This document shows positions 28,131-38,928 of a stretch of DNA of 64,000 bases, in pieces. The DNA is from Cyanobacterium sp. uoEpiScrs1. GTDB lineage: Bacteria; Cyanobacteriota; Cyanobacteriia; Cyanobacteriales; Microcystaceae. The stretch's first letter is position 1; every line of letters begins with the position of its first letter. A program made the position numbers and the translations under genes. The stretch lies in assembly GCF_947331815.1 (NCBI RefSeq), contig NZ_OX373462.1:1723376-1787375 (forward strand). Direction: 5' to 3'. The notes under the pieces are model-generated. The model saw nothing but the letters and a program-made list of their open reading frames with translations. It searched no databases and was not told the origin of the DNA.

Positions 28131-29068
28131 TGAGAATAAATAGTATAATTTTGATATTATAAATATATATTGACTATGTTAGTTCTTGACAAAGAATATA
28201 GTGTACTGAATTTATTAGTCAATTTAATAGTTATTTCAGGGTTAAGCTAATATTATATATACTTTATACTTTAAATCTAAAATCAATAGTTGAGTTTAAT
28301 TTAGTTTCTGTACAAGCTTTCCCTCTGAAAAGAAAATGATATTCCTATTAAGAGATAAATTATTATAATTATGTTAATAATATGTAATTAGTTTTAATAA
28401 ACTAAAGAATTCAATCAAAATAGATACTTGTAATTTTTGTCAAAACTTTTAATAATGTAATTATACTTAAGTATAAATTTATGGATATAAAAAAGAAAAA
28501 AATTACAATATTTTTTATGTAAAAAACACAAAAACAAATAATAGTTTATGATTTTAACAAACTATTGTTATGGTAGCTATGTTGTCTCAATAGTCTATTT
28601 AAATACATAAAAATAGTATATATTGATATTTAACAAAGGATGCTAGTAAATAATAAATAAGAGATTACTTATAGAAAAATAGTTTTACTTAACAAAAAAT
28701 ATGTTATACTTTAAAAGTTTATGTAGATAGAGTACAAAACTTGAGGAACTGATAATATTAAAGCCTACTTAGATATACCACACTTTTATATCTAATTTTT
28801 ATTGAAACGATTTGAATTATTTATATATGATTCATCACTGTGTTAGAATAACTAAATAAAAATTAAATCCTGGAAAATTTAGCAACAATTAAGAGGAATA
28901 TTTTATTCATTTAGACACTTGCTACATCATATCTAATCTATTTTTACTTTTCTATAATAGATAAATTAATAATTTTTCTTACTTATTAAGTATGAAATAT
29001 AAGTATTAACACCATAATTATTTCTAAATACTTATATATTTATAGATTATCTACAAACTAATAGAATA

Positions 29069-29111
29069 ATAAATAACTATATAAATACATTGTATTTATA
29101 TAGTTATTTAT
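29069..29111. repeat. Orphan inverted repeat, 21-bp arms
   Basis: Arms 29069-29089 and 29091-29111 are exact reverse complements separated by one base; centre near TACATTGTA. Entirely A/T-rich, with no gene within 690 nt. Confidence 0.65.
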
Positions 29112-29290
29112 GTTTAAACTTTATTGAAATCAACTAACTAAAAATTAAAAGATTTACAAACTTTAAGACTAGTTTATTTTAGAGGTTTAAACAAAATAAT
29201 TGACTTAATAATTGACAAAAATATACTATCAAGATAATAAATAATAAACAATACATACTAATCAACAAAGATAGGAAATAAAAAAGTTAC

Positions 29291-29332
29291 AACAGACTAT
29301 AATTACCACTTAAATTTTGATTGTAGTCTGTT
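29291..29332. repeat. Orphan hairpin
   Basis: AACAGACTATAAT (29291-29303) pairs with ATTGTAGTCTGTT (29320-29332), 13 bp with one G-T pair, then CTCTATTCTATTTTCT. Terminator-like, but no gene precedes it on the plus strand for 1.5 kb. Confidence 0.6.
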
Positions 29333-29473
29333 CTCTATTCTATTTTCTAAGGGAAAATTATAACATATGCTTCTGTAAATTATATTTTCTATAGTTTGTA
29401 AATCAGTGTACTATTCTCTAGTAAATATCTTTTAAAATATCTTGAATTATAATAAATTATTAATCCCTAAAGT

Positions 29474-29507
29474 TATGATCCTATCTACTAAAATAGATAG
29501 GATCATA
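29474..29507. repeat. Perfect 14-bp hairpin
   Basis: TATGATCCTATCTA (29474-29487) pairs exactly with TAGATAGGATCATA (29494-29507), 6-nt loop. It is 300 nt beyond the argH stop, farther than the other terminators in the window. Confidence 0.6.
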
Positions 29508-29807
29508 TAAAAACAAATTTTATAGTTTTGATCAGGGAAAGAATCAATACCAACTAAACAACAAATATGCAACAATTTGATCTAACACAATTATCATTTA
29601 TTGTTGTTAAAGCCAATTTTTTTTAGTCTACAAGTACTCTATATTTTATCGCCTAGTGACATAAAGACAATATATTTACCAGGGAGAATAGTTGCCGTTC
29701 AAGGAATATATAAAGAGATAAGAAAAGAGTATTATGAACATTTAAATATATTGCCATAACTAATCTTATTAGAACAAAAAATAAGACTAAAATATTAGTT
29801 AATGTCG

Positions 29808-31196
29808 TTAGGAAGATTCCATTTGTACTTTTGCTCTTGCAATAGCTTGGCTAATTTGGTTAAAACCAGTTCCACCATAGCTGTTGCGAACTGCTACAAC
29901 CTGTTTAGGGGTAATTACCTCGTAAATATCAGCTTCAAATAAAGGATGTAAATCTTGCCATTCCTCTAGAGGTAAATCTTTAAGAAGCCTACCCGATGCC
30001 AGACTAGTTTTAACCAACTTTCCTACTAAGTTATAAGCCTCCCGAAAAGGAACTCCGCGGACAGCTAAATAATCGGCTACGTCTGTCGCACTGGAAAAGT
30101 CCTCAGTTACTGCCTGGTTTAAACGTTCTTGACGAAACTCAATTCCCTCTTCCAAAAAGATTATCATAGCTTCTAAACAGCTTTTAATCGTTGCTACTCC
30201 GTCAAAAATAGCTTCTTTATCTTCTTGAAGATCCTTATTATAGGCTAGCGGTAACCCTTTCATTAAAACTAGCATTCCTTGTAGATGTCCAAAGACCCGT
30301 CCAGCTTTTCCTCGGACTAATTCAGGGACATCAGGATTTTTCTTTTGGGGCATAATACTTGACCCCGTGGCACAGCTATCAGTGAGGCTTATGAACTTAA
30401 ATTCATCGGAAGCCCAAAGGATCATTTCTTCACTTATACGGCTAAGATGAACCATAATCAAACTAGCAGCATTAAGAAACTCGACAGCAAAATCGCGATC
30501 ACTAACTCCATCTAAACTATTGCGAGACACTCCTTCAAATCCTAATAATTTGGCACTATAATGGCGATCAATGGGAAACGTTGTTCCTGCTAATGCACCA
30601 CAGCCTAAAGGAGAAATATTTGTCCTAGCATAAATTTCTCCCAACCGTTCCCAGTCTCTCTGTGCCATTTCGAAATAGGCTAGTAGATAGTGAGCTAAAC
30701 TGATTGGTTGCGCACGTTGTAGATGAGTATAAGCCGGAATAATAGTTTTTACATGATTTTGAGCATGATCAAGTAATACTTGTTGAAAACTCCGCAATTG
30801 TCTCCGAATTTGATCAATCTGCTCTCTTAGGTAAAGACGAATATCAGTTCCTACTTGGTCATTGCGAGATCTTGCTGTGTGGAGTTTTTTGCCGACATCT
30901 CCCACAATTTCTATTAAACGTCTTTCTACCGCTAAATGAATATCTTCTTGGTCAATTCCAGGAGTAAATTCTCCATTATGATATTCCTGACGGATTTGTT
31001 CTAATCCTTGTATTAATTGTTGTGCCTCACCCTCGGTAATAATTTCTGTATAGGCCAACATTTTGGCATGAGCAATAGAACCTGTTAAATCATATTCAAG
31101 TAATTTGATATCAAAGCCAATACTGGCATTAAATCGAGCAATGGAAGGGTGAAGATTACTTTCAAAACGCTCACTCCATTTTTTCTGTTTGGTCAT
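29808..31196 (-). CDS. argH: Argininosuccinate lyase
   Basis: Last step of arginine synthesis: splits argininosuccinate into arginine and fumarate. Fumarase/aspartase superfamily signatures are intact: HTARSRNDQ at 106-114, the catalytic-region His159 in YTHLQRAQP, and [12 protein letters not shown] at 278-289. Length 462 is normal. ATG 31196 has AGGGGG 5 nt upstream on its strand, a strong ribosome site. Presence implies that the arginine pathway, or at least its end, is kept. Confidence 0.97.
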   Translation of the reverse strand: MTKQKKWSERFESNLHPSIARFNASIGFDIKLLEYDLTGSIAHAKMLAYTEIITEGEAQQLIQGLEQIRQEYHNGEFTPGIDQEDIHLAVERRLIEIVGDVGKKLHTARSRNDQVGTDIRLYLREQIDQIRRQLRSFQQVLLDHAQNHVKTIIPAYTHLQRAQPISLAHYLLAYFEMAQRDWERLGEIYARTNISPLGCGALAGTTFPIDRHYSAKLLGFEGVSRNSLDGVSDRDFAVEFLNAASLIMVHLSRISEEMILWASDEFKFISLTDSCATGSSIMPQKKNPDVPELVRGKAGRVFGHLQGMLVLMKGLPLAYNKDLQEDKEAIFDGVATIKSCLEAMIIFLEEGIEFRQERLNQAVTEDFSSATDVADYLAVRGVPFREAYNLVGKLVKTSLASGRLLKDLPLEEWQDLHPLFEADIYEVITPKQVVAVRNSYGGTGFNQISQAIARAKVQMESS

Positions 31197-32061
31197 AATA
31201 ACCCCCTAGGTAAAATAAATAAAAAATTATCATCAGAAGTAATTAGGTTAAACTTCAATAGGTCATAAATTTTGAACCTAATATGTTGTACTTTATAAAT
31301 TAAATATTGTTCAATTTTTGATAGCAAATATCAGCATTTTTAAAATTTTTAATAACCGAACAGTTTAATTTAACGTGGACCAGATAAAATATAAAAATAT
31401 GGTTGTTTTCTCAATATCTTAATTAGGATGGTAGTTATCCAGAATAATGACCATCAATAACTAAGACTACAATGATTGTGTAAAAACAGCAAGAGGTGAA
31501 GGCATATTTACATTTTGACTCTTTACATAGAGAGAATGTTTTCATGATGACTGGCAATCAATCTATCAGTCAAGTTTGAGTTAACTAAACAACAAACACT
31601 TTGACTTATTAAATGTATAATTAGAGAGGTATTTTTGAGTTAATCGTTAGTTATTTAAATGCAAAAATACTGATAAAATAGAATCTTATTAATCATATAA
31701 ACTGATTTCTACTTCACGTTCTATAGAATAGAATGTAGTAGGATACTAAGAGTCTAAATAATTTACTAATTAAATTTCATTCAAAATTTTATAGTCATAT
31801 GTATTATCTATAATTAACTTAAAAACTAACGGTTAACGGCTTGCCGGTGTAAATGGATACAAAAAGTCCCAACAAAAATTAATATATATTGTCGAGCTAT
31901 TATTTATTTAACAATATATTTCTACCTAACTTACATTAGTTTAAGTAGTTGGTATATGGACGGATACAGATTATTATGCAAGTAACATTACATTGAAGAT
32001 ATTATCTCTTAATCGTAGTAGTTTTAAACAGCATTGCTAAAAAATGTCCTATAAATGGAAC
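31197..32061. other. Gene-free stretch, argH to phosphatase gene
   Basis: About 865 nt between two minus-strand genes. A GC-richer spot near 31830-31850 contains CGGCTTGCCG. No frame or strong structure otherwise. Confidence 0.6.
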
Positions 32062-33480
32062 CTACTCCAATAATTTAACTTGCATAACTATCAAAGTCAT
32101 ATCATCACTGTTGTTATTTTCTATCCCAATAAACTGCTCAACCGCTTCAAACAAATAATTAAGAATGGTTTGGGGACTATCACACTTGTGGCAAGCCGAT
32201 TGAAAAGCAGCAATTAAATTGTCTTCATCAAAGCGCTCACCCTTTAGGTTAACTGCGTCAGTTAGTCCATCGGTGTAATAAAGAACAATATCTCCTGGAG
32301 TTAACTGAACTCGTCCATCCCCATACTCAGAAGTAGGATCTAATCCAATTAACATTCCTTCAGTATCAAGTCGTTCAATCTCTTGTGTAGCGAACTGCCA
32401 TCTTAGAGGTGGATTATGGGCTGCATTACTAAAAGAGAGAACACAAGTTTTAGGATCATATTCTGAATAAAAAAGTGTGACAAACCGATGAGAGTTCTCT
32501 AAATCAGCATACATTACTCTGTTGAGATGTTGGAGAATTTGTCCAGGGGAGTTACGGTTTAATACTTCTGCCCTAAGCATTCCTCTTGTCATGGTCATGA
32601 TTAACCCTGCTGGAACTCCTTTTCCCATCACATCACCAATGACAATACTCCAAGGGACGCAATGAGCTGATGTTTGCCCTTTGCTGTCTTGATCCTGAAG
32701 GAGTTGATCATAGTTGGTAGGGATAAAATCATAATAGTCACCCCCAACCCGATTAGCAGTTTGACAATGGGCAGCTAACTTTACGCCATGAATGTTTGGG
32801 TATTTACGTGGCAGTAAACGTAATTGAATTTCAGAAGCAATTTCCAGTTCACGATCCTGTCTTTCTTTAGAGCGTAATTCTACTGTTAGTTCATTATTTG
32901 CAATAGCAACAGCTGTTTGATCAGCCACCAATTGGAGTAATTTCCGTCGGGTTTGAGTCCAAATATATTGAGGATTAGCACTGAAGACATAAAGTCGCCC
33001 CCGTTCCATATTTTTGATTAAAATTGGCGTATTATACAGACGAATTTTTGTTCCCACTCCATGACGAATTTGTTCGTCTAAGGAAACCGCAAGGGTACGA
33101 GTAACTGAGGCATTACTGTTGGCTTGACGAATGACACGCGTCAGTACTTCTTGAATTTCTAACTCGATTTGATGGTTTTGACAATGTAACTGTTCTAAAG
33201 AGACTTGACCATTTGCTTTATAGAGAATCAAAGCACCTGCATCAGCATCAGTCACCCGTGCTGTCATCAACGGGGTAAGTTCTAAAAATTGATTGAGATT
33301 ATTAAAACTTCGTAGGGCAAATCCTAGGGAGCTTAATAAATTTTGAATTCTATTTTGCTCCCGATAAAGACTAGCAACGAGCTCTTTCAGTGCGAAAACA
33401 GGAGTGGTATCAGTTTTGAGACCACAGTTTGGTGTATTTTGAGCAAAAGGAGGCTGGCGGTGAATAGGCACAGCAGTCAT
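32062..33480 (-). CDS. GAF domain / PP2C-type (SpoIIE/RsbU) serine phosphatase
   Basis: Signalling phosphatase of the RsbU/SpoIIE type, which dephosphorylates anti-sigma antagonists or other partners. A GAF sensor region (about 30-195) is followed by the PP2C domain (about 210-470), with GGDYYDF, VIGDVMGKGVPAGL, FSNAAHNPPL, YYTDGLTDAVN and the closing DDMTLIVMQV. The frame can be extended to a TTG at 33504; the ATG at 33480 is preferred (472 aa), although neither has a clear ribosome site. No partner kinase or STAS protein is adjacent. Confidence 0.9.
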   Translation of the reverse strand: MTAVPIHRQPPFAQNTPNCGLKTDTTPVFALKELVASLYREQNRIQNLLSSLGFALRSFNNLNQFLELTPLMTARVTDADAGALILYKANGQVSLEQLHCQNHQIELEIQEVLTRVIRQANSNASVTRTLAVSLDEQIRHGVGTKIRLYNTPILIKNMERGRLYVFSANPQYIWTQTRRKLLQLVADQTAVAIANNELTVELRSKERQDRELEIASEIQLRLLPRKYPNIHGVKLAAHCQTANRVGGDYYDFIPTNYDQLLQDQDSKGQTSAHCVPWSIVIGDVMGKGVPAGLIMTMTRGMLRAEVLNRNSPGQILQHLNRVMYADLENSHRFVTLFYSEYDPKTCVLSFSNAAHNPPLRWQFATQEIERLDTEGMLIGLDPTSEYGDGRVQLTPGDIVLYYTDGLTDAVNLKGERFDEDNLIAAFQSACHKCDSPQTILNYLFEAVEQFIGIENNNSDDMTLIVMQVKLLE

Positions 33481-33872
33481 GACATCAGATGGTAAAGGGA
33501 ACAAGTTTTTTAATCCTAGACCCTAAGCGTTGAGGAAGAGTAATTGTCTAGTAAGGCAGTCTATCTTGAATGCGCTAGGCTTGAAATATTAATTTTGTGA
33601 GTTGAGGACAACTTTAACCATAATTATGACTGGTTAATCATAACCTTAATCCGTTAGATTGCCAATCAATATATTAAAAAGATTTTATTATAAGTTTCTC
33701 CATGAACAAAAAATCCCAGAAACTTTCTCCTGGGACTTAAATATAGAGAATAAATATTTAGAAACCGGAGTAGGTTATTGAAAATTTTAGTATTTCTTCA
33801 AGATTAAAATTTTGCTCCGATTTCTCATCTATTGTCAGGTTATTATCATTTAATTAGATTGTTGTCATTAGC
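33481..33872. other. Gap upstream of the phosphatase gene
   Basis: About 390 nt. Holds the minus-strand terminator at 33708-33735 of the preceding coiled-coil gene; the phosphatase promoter presumably lies between it and 33480. Confidence 0.6.
33708..33735 (-). terminator. Intrinsic terminator of the coiled-coil gene
   Basis: On the minus strand TCCCAG (33735-33730) pairs with CTGGGA (33719-33714) over 10 nt and is followed by six T residues. The best textbook rho-independent terminator of the window, 138 nt past the stop. Confidence 0.75.
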
Positions 33873-34928
33873 CTACGGAGACAAATCATTTTGTTCAGAC
33901 TGATTTCTGTCATCAGTTTGTAGTAGGTTCATTAAGTTTTCTTCAGGTCCCTCTGCATCTATAAAACTGGAAAATAGTTCATTAGAGTCGTAGGATTTCT
34001 CTTTAGTTTCCGACTCAAAGAAATCGACAAGAGGACTTTGGCTATCTTTCGAGAAAGCCTCTGATAAATCTTCGGTTATATCTTCATCAGTGGGTAACAT
34101 CTCAAAAAAGTCTAAATCATCCGATTTTTTTTGTTGAAACAAGTTAGAAGCCTTTTTTTTAGTTCCTGTTTCGCTCTTATCTAATGACAGAGTTTCAGAT
34201 GTTTCATGGATAAAAGTTTCTGATTTAGATTTGTTATCATGACTTATCTCAGTAAAGTCTGACAGTTCTTTTGTTGACTGCAATTCCTCTGTATTAGAGA
34301 TTGATGTGACTTCTTCCAATAAATTTTCTGAATCTAGCTCCTCAGAAGTTTCATAGTCTTTCCACCTATCGAAATCAAAATCTTGTTCATCATGAGCTCT
34401 TTCTAACTCATTAATGGCCTGCTGATGAGCTTGCTGTTGTTCTTGTAGTTGCGTTTGATAAGTTTGCTCAATTTGTTGAATATGTGCTTGATTGGTTTCC
34501 GAAACCGGAGCAAATTTTTGCACTTGTTGCAATGTCTGTTCCAGTTGAACTTTATAAGTTTGTTCTAGTTCCTCAAATTGAGTTTGATAAGTTTGTCTAA
34601 TATCTTGAATTCGTTGTTCATTTTGCTCTAATTCAGTCAATTTAATTTTAGCCTGAGATAATTCTTCCGATTGTTCTTGATAGGATTGTTCGATTGCTTG
34701 TATTTGAATTTGATAGGATTGTTCAATCTCTTGCATCTGCAATGGAGATTTTCTTAGTTGTTGGATTTCTTGTTCTTGTTGTTGCTGAAGTACTTCAGCT
34801 TCCTTTAAGGCTTTTGTACTTCTGTCCAACTGAGCTTCAAGTTTGCGCTCTTTAGAGGAGGTTGACAGAAAAACACCGACAACTCCTCCGACAATTAAAC
34901 CTACAATAATACCAATCGCAATACTCAT
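33873..34928 (-). CDS. Membrane-anchored coiled-coil protein, function unknown
   Basis: 351 residues from ATG 34928, which has GGAG 6 nt upstream; the frame opens four codons earlier at a TTG. One N-terminal transmembrane span (about 2-22, glycine-rich IVGLIVGGVVGVFLS) is followed by a long Gln/Glu-rich coiled coil (about 28-185). This carries repeated IEQSYQ/IEQTYQTQ units, at least six. The C-terminal half is acidic and Ser-rich (DFFEMLPTDEDITEDLSEAF) and probably disordered. I do not recognise a family; it may be a structural or scaffold protein at the inner membrane. Confidence 0.75.
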   Translation of the reverse strand: MSIAIGIIVGLIVGGVVGVFLSTSSKERKLEAQLDRSTKALKEAEVLQQQQEQEIQQLRKSPLQMQEIEQSYQIQIQAIEQSYQEQSEELSQAKIKLTELEQNEQRIQDIRQTYQTQFEELEQTYKVQLEQTLQQVQKFAPVSETNQAHIQQIEQTYQTQLQEQQQAHQQAINELERAHDEQDFDFDRWKDYETSEELDSENLLEEVTSISNTEELQSTKELSDFTEISHDNKSKSETFIHETSETLSLDKSETGTKKKASNLFQQKKSDDLDFFEMLPTDEDITEDLSEAFSKDSQSPLVDFFESETKEKSYDSNELFSSFIDAEGPEENLMNLLQTDDRNQSEQNDLSP

Positions 34929-35268
34929 TGTTGTCTCCAAAATAAGGGGGATTAATTTCTAATATGCCCAGAAATTTTATCTAAATCAATAAGTTACTAC
35001 TTCTGGAACAGCCTAGTTTTCAATAAACTTTGACAATAGCTCCTAATATTTCCATAATCTCGGATATTAAACTTTCCATTAGCCTATCTGTAATGAAAGT
35101 TTTCATATTAACTTTAAAACTATTGATTATGAAATGAAGCAAGTAGAAAATACAAAAGTAAATCAGTTTATGATAAGCTTTTAACAATTAGCTGTGTTCA
35201 AATTTCTATTTTAATGACTATATTTTAGATAAAGAATTAGGCTGAAACTAACAAGATATGTACACCAC
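34929..35268. other. Gap between glycosyltransferase and coiled-coil genes
   Basis: About 340 nt; no clear structure or frame seen. Confidence 0.6.
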
Positions 35269-36231
35269 TCAGGTTTTTAGTTCTCGATAAGCAGTGTAAA
35301 CACCACACACATTATACCAATTTAAAAATATTCGAGCGATTTCTAAAGCGAGTTGAGGTTTTCCTTGATTAATTAACCACTGTAAAATAGGTGCAAGTGT
35401 ACGTTCATTAAGACTACCTCCTAAAGATAAAGATCCCCATAATAAACAATGTAACCAGGTCATTTGGATCATCAATCTAACCTCCCAAGTGGGATGTTTT
35501 TGGTAAAAAAGAATTCCCATCTTTCCTCGTTGAATTTCTTTGTCGATTAGTTCAGGTATTTGATCTAAATTAAAAGATGGATGCCAATGATAACCAACAG
35601 CTTCGGGACACTTAATTAACTTTAGTCCTATTTTTTTTAGTCTTACTCCTAATTCTAAATCCTCCCATCCGTAGAGCTGAAATCTTGTATCAAAAACTCC
35701 TACTTTTTCTAACCATTTACGGGCAATTGCTACATTGCCCGTAGCAAAATATGCTGCAGAGAAATCAGTGATTTTATGAGGTTCTGAGGTAGGGTAATCA
35801 AAGTTACAAGTGTTAATCACCGCACCGTAAGTAAAAAATTTATTGTTTCCTAATTTTTTTTCTCCTTTAGTTAAGGCATTTGCATGCGATTGAATAAATG
35901 TTTCAGTTACAACAAGATCACTATCAATGAAAATAATTGTATCACCTCTAGCTTTTTCTACTCCTAAATTTCTTGCTGCAGCAGGACCTAGATGATTTTG
36001 AGTAAAAAGACGCACATGAGGAAATTCTATGGTGCTTTTTGTTAGCCATTCTAGGGTATTATCTGTCGAGCCATCGTCAACTAATATAACTTCATAGCCA
36101 CTTACTATATCATCAATTAATTGTTGATTTTCTAAAGCTCTTAGACATTTTTCTAAGATAGGTTTGCGATTATAGGTGGGGACAACAATGCTAAAAAACA
36201 CGGTTTTTCCTGGAGAATAAGGTTTAATCAA
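35269..36231 (-). CDS. Family 2 glycosyltransferase
   Basis: GT-A fold enzyme transferring a sugar from a nucleotide donor, probably in surface polysaccharide or lipid-linked glycan synthesis. VVPTYNR at about 16-22, VDDGSTDNT at 51-59, the metal-binding DSD at 103-105, and GWEDLELGVRL near 193 are the standard motifs. The start is TTG 36231, or GTG ten codons later; there is no in-frame ATG before the catalytic domain. Acceptor and sugar cannot be inferred. Confidence 0.88.
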   Translation of the reverse strand: MIKPYSPGKTVFFSIVVPTYNRKPILEKCLRALENQQLIDDIVSGYEVILVDDGSTDNTLEWLTKSTIEFPHVRLFTQNHLGPAAARNLGVEKARGDTIIFIDSDLVVTETFIQSHANALTKGEKKLGNNKFFTYGAVINTCNFDYPTSEPHKITDFSAAYFATGNVAIARKWLEKVGVFDTRFQLYGWEDLELGVRLKKIGLKLIKCPEAVGYHWHPSFNLDQIPELIDKEIQRGKMGILFYQKHPTWEVRLMIQMTWLHCLLWGSLSLGGSLNERTLAPILQWLINQGKPQLALEIARIFLNWYNVCGVYTAYRELKT

Positions 36232-36984
36232 TAGTCTAACGGATTTTCTTTAACAGTTGCTCAATTTATTCAGCACCTATGCCATAGCTTAGTAACACTA
36301 AGGGAATTTTGGATCGTAGATAGCTGATTGGCATAGTTTAAATTAATAATAATACAAGTATAACTTAGTTTGAACTATCTATTTTATGTATTAATTTCTT
36401 GTTTCATTAGATCCAATTATTTTATGTATAAAATTTATATCTTGTTATCTTTGATTTTTATAAATAAATATTTGTGTATTTGATATAATTATTTGATAGA
36501 AAATACAAGATTTATACCAAATAATTAGTTTTATATTTAAAAATATAAAACTATAAAAAAATATTTGTTTTTTAATTTTTTATCTATTTTGATTTAGTTC
36601 TTCAAATACAGACTGACATAGTAGTTACAAATAATTGCCTATAAAATAGTAGACTTAAGCGCTGATTATTTAATTTAAACAATAGCTTTATATGAGTTGA
36701 TAATTTTCAAATTAAATTGACTATATTTTTTAATTATAGAAAACTAAATTAAACTTATTTTCTAGCTGATTTATTCCCCTAAATTAGTTAGAAAATAAGT
36801 TTATGGATTATTATTAGTAACTTTTAACCTGTTAGAAAAGTTTTATAGTAAACGATAAAATAGAGAATCTGTATCAATTGTAGATTAGGGTTCAAAGGTT
36901 TTTAATCACCCTCAACGCTTCTATACTAAAAATAATAGTGTTAAAAAACTATCCTAGTACGTTAATAATTCTTTAATAGACAAC
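36232..36984. other. Divergent gap, glycosyltransferase/mrdA
   Basis: About 750 nt, very AT-rich, with one long hairpin at 36750-36803. Promoters of both divergent genes should be here but I cannot place them. Confidence 0.6.
36750..36803. repeat. Long hairpin between divergent genes
   Basis: A 15-bp perfect outer stem (36750-36764 with 36789-36803) continues inward for nine more pairs, two of them G-T, leaving the loop TTCCCC. About 24 bp in all. It lies 182 nt upstream of mrdA and 518 nt from the glycosyltransferase start, so it terminates no present gene. Confidence 0.65.
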
Positions 36985-38811
36985 ATGCGATTTACTGATA
37001 ATTCCCACTCCCAGTCCAGATGGCAAACCCCCTCGTTTGGCGATAGTTATGGTTTTTACTATACAAGACAAAAACAAACTAATCGTACTATTGGACAAAA
37101 ACGTCAACCTTGGCTAATCATGATTTTGATTAGTTTAATTTTATTAGGGGGAATTGGCTCACGCCTTGTTTATCTACAACTTTTAAAAGGGGAAGTTTAC
37201 CGAGAAAAAGCTGAAAATAATCGTATTCGTATTATACCTAAACCTCCTGTAAGAGGTAATATTTTTGACCGTAAAGGTAGAATCTTAGCCTCAACCCGCT
37301 TAACCCATGCTGCCTATCTTTGGCCTATTGTTATAAGAGAATCTAACTGGGAAAAAAATTTACGTTACCTATCCCAACTTTTATCTATTTCAGAAGATGA
37401 TATTGAACAAAAGATTAAACAAGCAGGCTATAATTCCCCTACTCTTATCCGTATTGCCCGTAGTCTTAACCCTGCTCAAATTACTGCTCTAGAAGAGTTT
37501 AAAAGTGAACTTAATGGACTTGAAGTCGATATTGAAAGTGTACGAGACTATCCTAATCAAGACCTGGCAGCTCACGTCTTAGGATACACTGGAGAACTTA
37601 ATGCTGAGCAGTTATCTAAACGTCGTTCTGAGGGATACCGCTTAGGAGATATTGTAGGCAAAACGGGAGTGGAAGCAGCTTATGAACAACAGCTACGAGG
37701 GGAATGGGGAGGCTTACAGCTAGAAGTAGACGGCGCAGGAAAAGTTGTGAAAGTCTTGGGGCAAAAAATTAGAAAGACAGGAAAAGATGTTACTCTTACT
37801 CTGGATATAGACGTACAGAAAGCAGCAGAAGACGCTCTAGGCAAACGGAAAGGGGCTATTGTAGCTATAGATCCAAGAGACGGGGGCATCTTAGCAATGG
37901 TTAGTTATCCGCGTTTTAACCCCAATGTTTTCTCTAGCCAAATTACTCCTGAAACTTGGGAAAAATGGCGTCGTCAAGGAGATCCTTTTGTTAATCGCGC
38001 CTTACGAGGGTTTCCTCCTGCTTCTCTTTTTAAGATAGTTACAGCGACTGCTGGAATGGAAACAGAGAAATATCCCCCTGATACAGTTCTAAATACTTTT
38101 GCTTATCTCAATGTTGGGGGAACGGCCTTTGGGGAATGGAACCGGGCTGGATTCGGACCTATAGGCTATGTTCGTGCGATGGCTTGGAGTAGTAATACCT
38201 TTCATGGACAGATTGCCCGTGGAGTAGGAGGTCCAACCTTAATTAAATGGGCGCGCAACTATGGTTTTGGAAATAAAACTGGCATTGAGTTAAAAGAGGA
38301 GGCACGAGGATTAATTGCGGATGATACCTGGAAACGAAATAATTACAGCTGGGGATGGACTGATGGGGATACAGTGAATATGTCTATTGGACAAGGATTC
38401 ACCCAGGCGACCCCTTTACAAGTAGCTATCATGTTTGCTGTTCCCGCTAATGATGGCTACCGAGTTAAACCCCATTTCCTAATGGCAGACGGAGATGTTA
38501 GTAAATGGCGAACATCTATGAATCTTAAAGCTAGTACCATTAAAACCCTAAAACAAGGATTAAGAGCAGTCGTTTTAAGTGGAACTGGAAAAGCTTTAAA
38601 TTCACCAAACTTACCACCTGTGGCCGGAAAAACTGGTACTGCAGAGGCTCCTCCGGGAAAAGTTCATGCCTGGTTTGGAGGATATGCCCCCTATGATCAA
38701 CCAGAAATTGTAGTAGTGGCTTTTGCTGAGCATTCCGGTGGAGGTGGAGGATCGGTAGCTGCTCCCATGGTGCGTCAGGTCATGGAAGCTCACTTTAAAA
38801 ATAAAAAATAA
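36985..38811 (+). CDS. mrdA: Penicillin-binding protein 2 (peptidoglycan transpeptidase)
   Basis: Class B PBP acting in cell elongation with RodA and MreBCD. One membrane anchor (43-65), a PBP dimerisation domain (about 85-250), then the transpeptidase domain with Ser347-x-x-Lys350 (PPASLFK), Ser402-x-Asn404 (WSSNTF) and KTGT at 549-552. Length 608 is normal. All catalytic motifs are intact, so the cell still makes a wall. Two opposite-strand frames over it are shadows. A hairpin follows 89 nt after the stop. Confidence 0.95.
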   Translation: MRFTDNSHSQSRWQTPSFGDSYGFYYTRQKQTNRTIGQKRQPWLIMILISLILLGGIGSRLVYLQLLKGEVYREKAENNRIRIIPKPPVRGNIFDRKGRILASTRLTHAAYLWPIVIRESNWEKNLRYLSQLLSISEDDIEQKIKQAGYNSPTLIRIARSLNPAQITALEEFKSELNGLEVDIESVRDYPNQDLAAHVLGYTGELNAEQLSKRRSEGYRLGDIVGKTGVEAAYEQQLRGEWGGLQLEVDGAGKVVKVLGQKIRKTGKDVTLTLDIDVQKAAEDALGKRKGAIVAIDPRDGGILAMVSYPRFNPNVFSSQITPETWEKWRRQGDPFVNRALRGFPPASLFKIVTATAGMETEKYPPDTVLNTFAYLNVGGTAFGEWNRAGFGPIGYVRAMAWSSNTFHGQIARGVGGPTLIKWARNYGFGNKTGIELKEEARGLIADDTWKRNNYSWGWTDGDTVNMSIGQGFTQATPLQVAIMFAVPANDGYRVKPHFLMADGDVSKWRTSMNLKASTIKTLKQGLRAVVLSGTGKALNSPNLPPVAGKTGTAEAPPGKVHAWFGGYAPYDQPEIVVVAFAEHSGGGGGSVAAPMVRQVMEAHFKNKK

Positions 38812-38899
38812 TTGTTGTCAAGATTATCTCCTAAGAAGTGAAATCAATATTAAATTTTTCAAGGTGTTTCCTATTTAGTCTATTTATTAGTTTCTTTTT

Positions 38900-38928
38900 A
38901 ATAAACAATATATATTTTATTGTTTATT
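38900..38928 (+). terminator. Hairpin after mrdA
   Basis: AATAAACAATA (38900-38910) pairs exactly with TATTGTTTATT (38918-38928), 7-nt loop. A/T-only stem apart from one C-G pair, so moderate strength. Confidence 0.45.

Larger units (their letters stand above)
27782..29807. other. 2-kb gene-free region with four hairpins
   Basis: The largest empty region in the window, lying between the 3' ends of the DUF815 gene and argH. No frame longer than about 50 codons looks coding. It contains four strong inverted repeats listed separately (28099, 29069, 29291 and 29474). I read it as eroded former gene space. Confidence 0.6.

Noticed and set aside
27782..29807. CRISPR array or phage remnant in the large empty region
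   Set aside because: The hairpins differ from one another, there are no evenly spaced direct repeats, and no cas or phage-like frames.
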